This document shows positions 58,260 to 64,000 of a DNA stretch of 64,000 nt, piece after piece. The translations under genes and the position numbers were made by a program. Position 1 is the first letter of the stretch; every line of letters starts with the position of its first letter. The notes under the pieces are model-generated. The model was given only the letters and a program-made list of their open reading frames with translations. It searched no databases and was not told the origin of the DNA. This DNA comes from Arachnopeziza araneosa (lineage: Eukaryota > Ascomycota > Leotiomycetes > Helotiales > Arachnopezizaceae). The stretch is from contig QYAI01000031.1 of assembly GCA_003988855.1 (NCBI GenBank), forward strand, positions 145,195-209,194. Reading direction: 5' to 3'.

Positions 58260-59701
58260 TCTTGTTCTTTCCTGTCTATCTTTCTAGCTTAACTAATTTC
58301 TCATAGGGTCGGCTGTTTCTTACCGCATTCCTCCTGCAGCTGTGTTTGCAGCGAGAAGCGACGTGGCAGTGGTGCTGATACGGGAGCATCATAGTCTGTT
58401 TTCATCGATGATCATGAGCCTACCTTTAGCAGTGAAGCTAAGGGGGACCTAGCTGTGTCTGGAAAGCCCTGTGCGCCCGCCGAAGCGGAAGCTTTGATTC
58501 AGATATATATGCTAAGGATTCGGATGGAAATGCCATCATAGCTTCTAAAGAGTATCGTGAGTTGATCTTCTTTGCTTTCCTCCTACTGTTCCATATCACT
58601 AACTTTTTGCAGTGCATCAAGATTAGGGGATAATTTTAGAGGTTATAATAAATTCAATTGTTTGCAGAATAGTTTACCTTTAATTTGATGTGATGACACG
58701 ATGATCAATTCTACTCGAGGCGGGCAAAATTCGTCTTCACTGGAGCGAAAAAATCAGAGCCGCAAAATGTCCTCCTACATTGACCTTCAGCCATCACAGG
58801 AAGGCTTTACACACGATACCATTAGTAAGTTCTTCAAGAGTGACGCAGCGCCAATCACATCCACACTCCACCTTCGCCATAGTTGCCACAAATCTTCCAC
58901 CCACATCCAAACTAAAACGTGTCGCCTAGACATCCAACGACTCCCAGGCACACGGCTTCTCAACTATTTCGGCCAATCATGTTGAGCTACCAATCCCGCC
59001 AGCTTTGTTGCCTGTGCTGGGATTTGATTCAGATGGCTGCATCGATCATGATCGATCATGACTGCAGCTAGATATGCAGGGTCTCGGAGGGTGTTCCTTC
59101 AGCCTTGCGTACTTTTTATAGGGTTGCTGAGCCCAAGTGTGTGGAATCGTCAAATGCCAAGACGGTTTGCAACCCCGCAGCGCTGAGACAGATCCAATAA
59201 CATAGACTTAAGCTTTCCACCCGGAGTCTCCGCTTATTCTTTGGAAATATCCTTTGCGTCGAAAATCCATCGTGCATATTCGAACGCAGGAGAGCTGCAG
59301 GTTTGTGTAGATTGCATTGGCACGATGCCACAAAATCAAGCCGGACCCTGTAAAGCTTATACACGAATTTGTGGCTGGCTCAAAAAAAAAGCTAATCCAT
59401 CTTGAAAAGGAAATTATGGGCCATAGAGCTTGCTGCAAAGAGAGTCTATCTCGTATGAAACGAAAGTCTTCTCCGTCTGAAGAAAAAGTTATCCCGCTTT
59501 AATCTGGGCTGGCAATAATTGGACTGGGAACTAAGCCACTCTTCCGGTCAAAGTACAAGCAGGTAGCCACATCTGAAGCTAGTTTCAACAGATCATCTTA
59601 AATACGACCCTGATCGAACAGTGCGGATCCGAACATCTGAGTTGCAGCCTTTGAATTTGCTAGGAGAATACTAAGCAACTCGACCCACAATAATTTCTCA
59701 A
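58260..59701. other. Broken coding tracks and short frames, TE-like neighbourhood
   Basis: Coding-like fragments in changing frames: at about 58345-58390 SEKRRGSGADTGAS followed by a TAG, then in the same frame VFIDDHEPTFSSEAKGDLAV and SGKPCAPAEAEAL up to about 58495. In a second frame SGSFDSDIYAKDSDG and NAIIASKEY run to about 58557. At 58767-58985 an ATG opens MSSYIDLQPSQEGFTHDTI with a GTAAGT directly after. No intact model unites them. They may be a decayed gene or later exons of the proposed orphan gene. Confidence 0.35.
59046..59061. repeat. Perfect 16-bp palindrome
   Basis: TCATGATCGATCATGA reads identically on both strands. It overlaps a GATC/ATCGATCATG doublet. No function is assigned. 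Confidence 0.9.
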
Positions 59702-60924
59702 GTTCGTTTGGTACTTTGCCTCCTCTTGGCCAGCCTCTCAGCATCTGCACCAAATCCAATTGTTGAAGTACTTGAAGACAGAGCAATCAACCCAACCTGG
59801 AAACCCTTACAAGGGTTGGAATGTCTTGTTGTCGACCTAATTGTGGTCGAGCTCAAAGGGATTGGCCAAAAAGCATCCGCGTTTTGCAGTTCATACCTTT
59901 CAGTACCTGCTCTGACCGTTGTTGCAACTACTGTAAGCAGAACCCCAATCACATGCATGAGCCTGAATGTATATCAGACCATCACTTCGATTCCACTTCC
60001 GGTAACCCAAATATCAACACAAACACCTGCTGCTGTTACCAGGTACTCCTATCTTCTACACTTTGATTGGAAGCTAATTTACCAGCACTGACACCATTGT
60101 GACCATTGAAACAACCTCGACAGCAACAGTATACAGTGCCTTCGTACCACCAGCCAATCCAAAAGATAAAAGAGATAGCGTTCCTTCATATATACCTAAA
60201 GTAGTTCCTGCACTGCTCTCAAAAGCTTGCTCATGTTTGACCATCTCCCTATCTACAATTACTGTCAAGACAAATTCTACCAAAACACTGCTTGTTTAGG
60301 TATTTATCATTCTTATGAGGTTGACAGATGCTAATTAGAAATTAGACTGTTTTGACAACGACAACTATAGCAACGCCTACAATCGTGGTCTCATCCACAA
60401 CTACAGCCGCAATCTCCACCGTTATACCGGCTCTATGCAATCCTGCAAACTATATATTCAGCGATGGAGAAACCAGCCTTGGGCCGCAAGAAGATATCGC
60501 CAGCGAGATCACTGTCAGCTCGAAGACAGATTGCTGTATTCGATGCTTCAACACCTTAGGATGTCATTATTATCGTTGGATTACAATAACAGACCCTGAA
60601 GATGATATTAATTGCATTGTTTATTTTATGGCTCTACCAGGATCCTTGCCTGGCGGAAAAGTTGCATCTAAGTGTCCCATAGGTGTTGTTGGAGGCGCAT
60701 TTTTGGATTTAAATCGTCAGGAACCAAGCGAAGCGGAATATGGACAATGCTCAGAAGAAGCGATTCTACGGCTCATGAGTGGGAATCTTGGAGAAGGACC
60801 GAGGGCGCTTCCAGAGCAAGATGTCACCTTCCAAAGAGATTTATGTTTCTGTTGTCGACTCTACTCATCACTTTACATGGAACCAATTACCAAGCTCTCA
60901 CAAACCCTTTGCTCAACTTGTTGA
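59702..60924 (+). pseudogene. Secreted Thr-rich protein with PAN/apple-like domain, paralog of 17295 gene; start codon not visible
   Basis: Exons 59702-59932, 59978-60042, 60086-60293 and 60346-60924 join in phase. The N-terminus is a good signal-peptide core (RLVLCLLLASLSASAPNP), but the frame has no ATG: upstream codons run to a TAA at about 59672, with none usable as a start, so the start codon may be lost or lie in an unseen exon. Next come SAFCSSYLSVPALTVVATT, a Thr/Ser spacer and VPALLSKACSCLTIS, in the same order as the paralog. Exon 4 adds a Cys-rich PAN/apple-like domain (ALCNPANYIFSDGETSLGP, CCIRCFNTLGCHYYRW, INCIVYF, KCPIG). The donor after 60293 is the weak GTTTAG; using the stronger GTATTT six bases on would include a stop. 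The end of the last exon is uncertain. Possibly a cell-wall or effector-like protein, or a recent pseudogene. Confidence 0.5.
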
Positions 60925-61360
60925 TACGGCCAATCTTCGGGTAGGTAGACTTTGAGGATGATTTGGCGCTACCAGCAGCAAAGGCGCGACGAAGAATTGA
61001 AAAGTTTCGAGAGACTTTTGGCCCTGTGCCAGATCAGAATTTGCAGCTTGTCTTATTTTCTACGAGAAATATCATTTCTCGTGGATGGGGCACTGCGATT
61101 TGGTGATGCGGCTGCGCGTTCGGGTAGAGTCGCCGTTTAGGAGAGGATCGACGGTAAGCTGCGGGCTGTCGGAGGTCGCCGGTCTTAGTTCATGCGGTGA
61201 ATATAATCTTCCCCTCCGCAAACTGGGAAAGTTCTTCACTCTATCGATAAGAAAAATTGTCCACTATCTTATTACCGTCAAGGTCACCTCCGCAGGGATT
61301 TCTGGTGTTTTGTTTTCACCGCGATTATTCACCGTCCCAAAATTCGCCAGTGCCCAATCT
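60925..61360 (+). other. Gap with leader of the next gene
   Basis: Non-coding apart from an open frame running into the next gene from 61085. That upstream segment is Arg/Ser-rich and unlike the protein, and the conserved-looking start is at 61361, so this is taken as 5' UTR and promoter. Confidence 0.5.
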
Positions 61361-62461
61361 ATGCCTGCTTACCAGACAATTGACCGTCAGGGCGAGAAAT
61401 CGTCTCTGCTCGGACCAGAATTCGTCCGCCGTCATCCTGAGCTTGCTGGAAGACCCATTACTGTGGAACATTACCATGATGGGGCCCGCTGCCCTTACGA
61501 TCCCGAGTCTAGTTTTAAGAAACGTCATCGAGCTAGATGCTGCACCAGGCTCTGTAGGGCTTTTATCTGGATTCTTCTTGGCGTTTCTGCCCTTGTATTC
61601 TTCCTCAGATATGGAAATTATCACTTGCAATTTCTAAACGTAATTACCACTTTATACTCTTCTACCAGTAACTGACAAAGTCTTTAGCCCTGGACCGGCT
61701 CACCTTTTGAAGTCCCTGTCGTTGTTCAATGTCCTTCTACACCGATCTCCTACAAATTTGGAGAGCTCAAATACACTTTTGATGCTGCTAATAGCAACCT
61801 GAGTGGATTCTACTTCGGCCAGCGCTGGGTCCGAAAGCCAAACGCCAGACCAGGAGCTTACTTTATCCAAACCGCTGGAAATGTTGTTGTTCAAGCTGCT
61901 CCAGCAGGCACCACTGACCCCATTACTGTTGACCTCGATATCAAGCTTAGCCATGATGAGCTCACTGATGCCATCAGCATCAAGCAAGAGTCTGGTAGCC
62001 TCATCTTCGAGTCCAAAACTTTCCTGGAAAGCTTCACCGGAATAGAGCCTTGCATCTCTGTTGTCGCCACTATCTCAATTGCTCCATTTACAAACCTCTC
62101 CTCCTTGGATATTGATACTGTTGTGCTTCCAGTTAAGCTTAAGAAATCTCTACAGCTCATCTCCAACAACGTCTTCATTCACAGCACCGCCGGTAGCATT
62201 ACCAGTGAGACAACGAGCGTTAACTCTAGAAGAATTGAAGTCGACACTACTTCTGGTACAATTTCTGGGGTTTTCCCGCTCGCAGACTTCCTGAGTATTG
62301 TGGCCGTCTCTGGCTCTGTCAATATTGACATCGAGCCAAAGAAGACTGGCCCTGAGGAACAAGGTACTCTGTTGATCCGAACCGCCTCTGGAAACATTGA
62401 AGCCAATACTGGGAGTGTTACGGCTACGTCTAGTGTTCCGCTGGATGTTGTCTTAGGTTGA
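61361..62461 (+). CDS. Single-pass membrane protein with adhesin-like (DUF4097-type) beta domain
   Basis: Exons 61361-61639 and 61688-62461 (48-nt intron) give 350 residues. The first 65 residues are cytosolic and contain GEKSSLLGPEFVRRHPELAG and EHYHDGARCPYDPESSFKKR. A transmembrane helix follows (AFIWILLGVSALVFFLRYG). The rest is an extracellular/lumenal beta-rich region made of short repeating strands (GNVVVQAAPAG, ESGSLIFES, NVFIHSTAGSITSETTS, RRIEVDTTSGTISG, VAVSGSVNIDIEP, IRTASGNIEANTGSVTA). The repeating xxSGxIxA pattern is that of the DUF4097 putative adhesin beta-helix. Function unknown; likely plasma membrane or secretory pathway. Confidence 0.8.
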
Positions 62462-62563
62462 ATCAAGAATCAAGGTAAAAGATCACGAGAGCGAGTTCTG
62501 AACGGTTAAGTTGTAAAGTAGTATCAATAGAGTAGAATTAATTAATTTAAGTTAAGCACGAAG
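62462..62563. other. 3' flank, AT-rich
   Basis: A short AT-rich segment between the beta-domain gene and the candidate LTR. It contains ATTAATTAATTT and is probably a terminator. Confidence 0.5.
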
Positions 62564-62948
62564 TGTAACGATTGCTTTCTCTGGGTAGCGGTTGGTACTG
62601 AGATAGTCACGGTTCACGCAAGGTATGTAGGTGTTGTAGCTTGTTACCTAACCATGAGGCTGGCGGTAGTTGGCCCCAAATACCGGGCGGTGAGCGGGTT
62701 CTGTAAGGGTTCACGATTGCACGGTCAGAACACGTGAATGATGAATCTTATGTATTTCAAGAAGGTAAAGCTAAAGAGCACCAAGTGCTTGAAGCTTTCA
62801 ATAGTTCTATCGATAGTTCAATCAATAGTCTGGTCGATAGTTCTAAAGATCGCTCCGCTGATCTTCATCCCTTCCATCAAAGGAAGTCAGCTCCGAGTGT
62901 TGCCTTGGTTTCTGCCTAGGTCCTGACTACCGGGTCCAACCCGTGACA
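62564..62948. mobile_element. Candidate LTR of a retrotransposon (385 bp)
   Basis: The segment begins TGTAACG and ends CGTGACA, i.e. TG...CA with a 7-base terminal inverted repeat carrying one mismatch, as in fungal LTRs. It is followed by a C-run and a pyrimidine-rich leader and then an ATG ORF at 63270. Inside, four 12-base units of the ATAGTTCTATCG type (62808-62850) form an imperfect tandem repeat. No second LTR lies in the window and no primer-binding site was identified, so this is a prediction; it could be a solo LTR. Confidence 0.35.
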
Positions 62949-63269
62949 TTACCCCCCCCTTTTCTTCTTTCGTACGGTAGCGAAAGTAAACAAAGAGCTT
63001 GTTTCCAAAGCGAGCAATTGTTTGCTCTAAGTAGTTGTTTGCTCTGTTTGTCTTCTTTAGTCAAGTGTTCTTCTCTAGCTTCGTAGCATCTTCTCTGCTA
63101 CTTTCTTTCTTCTTCTTTCTTCAACAACTAAGTTAACTTCAAGAATAGCTTTCTTTTCGAACACTTGCTAGCTCTCTCGAACCAAAACCTCACTCTCAAA
63201 AAGCACTGTTCGTACAGCCTCTTGCTTCTTGTTCTTTTCTGACTTTCGTGCGATAGGTTCACCTTCATC
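62949..63269. other. Pyrimidine-rich leader
   Basis: Starts with an eight-C run, then is dominated by TTCTTCTTT and CTCT patches up to the ATG at 63270. A CTTTCG...CGAAAG hairpin lies at 62970-62989. It reads like a long 5' leader of the following ORF. Confidence 0.4.
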
Positions 63270-63602
63270 ATGGCCGCTCCTCAAAATGCGCTTATTCAGC
63301 TGCCTGCTCTTGAAGTAGGTCTAGCTAATCCAAACCTTCCTCCTGTCGGCACTGCTTGGTTTTCGGTCACTGCCTTCTTCCAAACGTGCATCACACAATT
63401 CGAGGTGCTCTTTCGTGCTACCGCACAGCAAACTGCTTTGATCAATGCCCCTAGTCGCGCCTACATTCTGTACCGTACGGCCTGCACTGCCTTCAATTCC
63501 AGCAACCTCTTCAATCGTCCTTCGTACAAGAATGCCGTTCTAATTCAGAAGACCAGTGCCGCTCATCCTCGAGGACTATGCATCTCTTGCCGTACGGCCT
63601 AA
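63270..63602 (+). CDS. Cys-rich ORF of a possible multicopy/transposon-associated family, cut by a stop
   Basis: A 110-residue frame starts MAAPQNALIQLPALEVGLAN and ends in HPRGLCISCRTA followed by TAA. In another frame the sequence goes straight on as RKNGMYSFPECLQNPDAFGS and CCGNCK to TAG at about 63679. Together CxxC...C...CCxxC would form a zinc-binding-like module. Either a frameshift has broken the gene or a short unseen splice removes the stop. Such short CxxC modules occur in expanded families in Leotiomycete genomes as I recall them; the identity is not established. It sits downstream of the candidate LTR, so a gag-like product is an alternative. Confidence 0.35.
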   Translation: MAAPQNALIQLPALEVGLANPNLPPVGTAWFSVTAFFQTCITQFEVLFRATAQQTALINAPSRAYILYRTACTAFNSSNLFNRPSYKNAVLIQKTSAAHPRGLCISCRTA

Positions 63603-63707
63603 AGAAAGAACGGCATGTACTCGTTTCCGGAATGTCTTCAGAATCCTGATGCTTTCGGAAGTTGCTGCGGCAACTGCAAATAGCTTAGGGTTAGAAGTTT
63701 ATATTAC

Positions 63708-63759
63708 TATCTATATCGCCAGATAGCTAGCTACAAAGTGAAGGTCACTGATATAGATA
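63708..63759. repeat. 10-bp inverted repeat with 32-base loop
   Basis: TATCTATATC at 63708-63717 is exactly complementary to GATATAGATA at 63750-63759. The loop contains AGATAGCTAGCTA. It may be a terminator-like hairpin or an end of a small element. Confidence 0.7.
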
Positions 63760-63863
63760 ACCCCCGGCAGGACCAGCTTTCCCATCTGGGCAACAACGGC
63801 CACCTTAGCACATCCATCTGCTTTCATCGACTTTTCCTACGATTCTCTACACCTGTTCCCGTT

Positions 63864-63882
63864 GGTACTCTCAGAGAGTACC
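63864..63882. repeat. 9-bp inverted repeat with 1-base centre
   Basis: GGTACTCTC, A, GAGAGTACC forms a perfect hairpin. Two related words (GGGTACTAGC near 63900 and GGTACTCTC near 63927) follow in the AT-rich end of the window. Confidence 0.8.
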
Positions 63883-64000
63883 AGCACTTTTTGTTAAGAG
63901 GGTACTAGCAAAATCAAAAGAGCTATGGTACTCTCTAGTTTTTAAGTACTTTTTAAATAAAAAAAATTATATTCTAATAAAGCTTTAAAAGGCGGTTCTT
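63883..64000. other. AT-rich right edge
   Basis: Very AT-rich (A/T runs at 63940-63980). This could be AT-biased repeat DNA, but the stretch is too short to judge. No feature is assigned. Confidence 0.4.

Noticed and set aside
62734..62919. 61-codon frame with SSIDSSINSLVDSSKD repeat
   Set aside because: It lies wholly inside the candidate LTR and comes from an imperfect 12-base tandem repeat, so it is not taken as a gene.
63685..63694. Telomere-like TTAGGGTTAG
   Set aside because: Less than two repeat units, inside a longer non-telomeric sequence; chance or an internal word.
1..64000. CRISPR arrays, rRNA genes, bacterial-type operons
   Set aside because: None seen; the DNA is fungal nuclear DNA with spliceosomal introns.

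Overview
The window is nuclear DNA of a filamentous ascomycete fungus. Almost every gene is interrupted by 43-60 nt spliceosomal introns with GTRNGT-type donors, CTAAC/CTGAC-like branch points and nearby TAG/CAG acceptors. Several families are fungal or typically fungal: an NDT80/PhoG p53-like regulator, a Grg1/CCG-1 protein, a DUF2011 protein, a BBE-like secreted oxidase, a secreted short tyrosinase, and PAN/Thr-rich secreted proteins. A member of Leotiomycetes (Helotiales-like) is my guess from the protein flavour; the sequence read by eye does not prove it. Where introns are given, the exon joins were worked out by hand from splice sites, reading phase and family conservation.

Left part (0-13 kb, mostly + strand): a TPR/subtilase fusion gene possibly cut at its 5' end, a secreted covalent-flavin oxidase, then three co-directional genes (GST, MFS transporter, fumarylacetoacetate hydrolase). 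NAD formate dehydrogenase follows on the - strand. Middle (13-40 kb): a secreted Thr-rich protein with a decayed-looking tail, a seven-TM receptor-like protein with a long disordered tail, an EBP-type sterol isomerase, a 1498-residue GHKL-ATPase protein ending in a NO VEIN C-terminal (DUF3883) nuclease-like domain, a Grg1-like stress/starvation protein, and a head-to-head pair for mitochondrial functions (Aim32-type 2Fe-2S protein and HemK/Mtq1 methyltransferase).

Right part (40-64 kb): a 5.5 kb gene-poor stretch precedes a VIB-1/XprG-type NDT80 regulator. Then come a DUF2011 protein, a fused mitochondrial NAD(P) transhydrogenase that needs a 4-nt micro-exon, a secreted tyrosinase and an intronless alpha/beta hydrolase. 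The last 8 kb is accessory in character: a possible four-exon orphan gene with an acidic-then-basic layout, broken coding tracks, a second member of the Thr-rich secreted family (with a PAN-like domain and no visible start codon), a membrane-anchored beta-rich protein, a candidate LTR and a Cys-rich multicopy-type ORF.

Themes: several genes serve mitochondrial redox and C1/aromatic catabolism (FDH, FAH, transhydrogenase, Aim32, Mtq1). Two genes have immune-like architectures (TPR-subtilase; GHKL ATPase-NOV_C), and the window also holds a regulator of the VIB-1 type, a family known to control fungal incompatibility. The link between these is only a conjecture. No rRNA, convincing tRNA or CRISPR array was seen.
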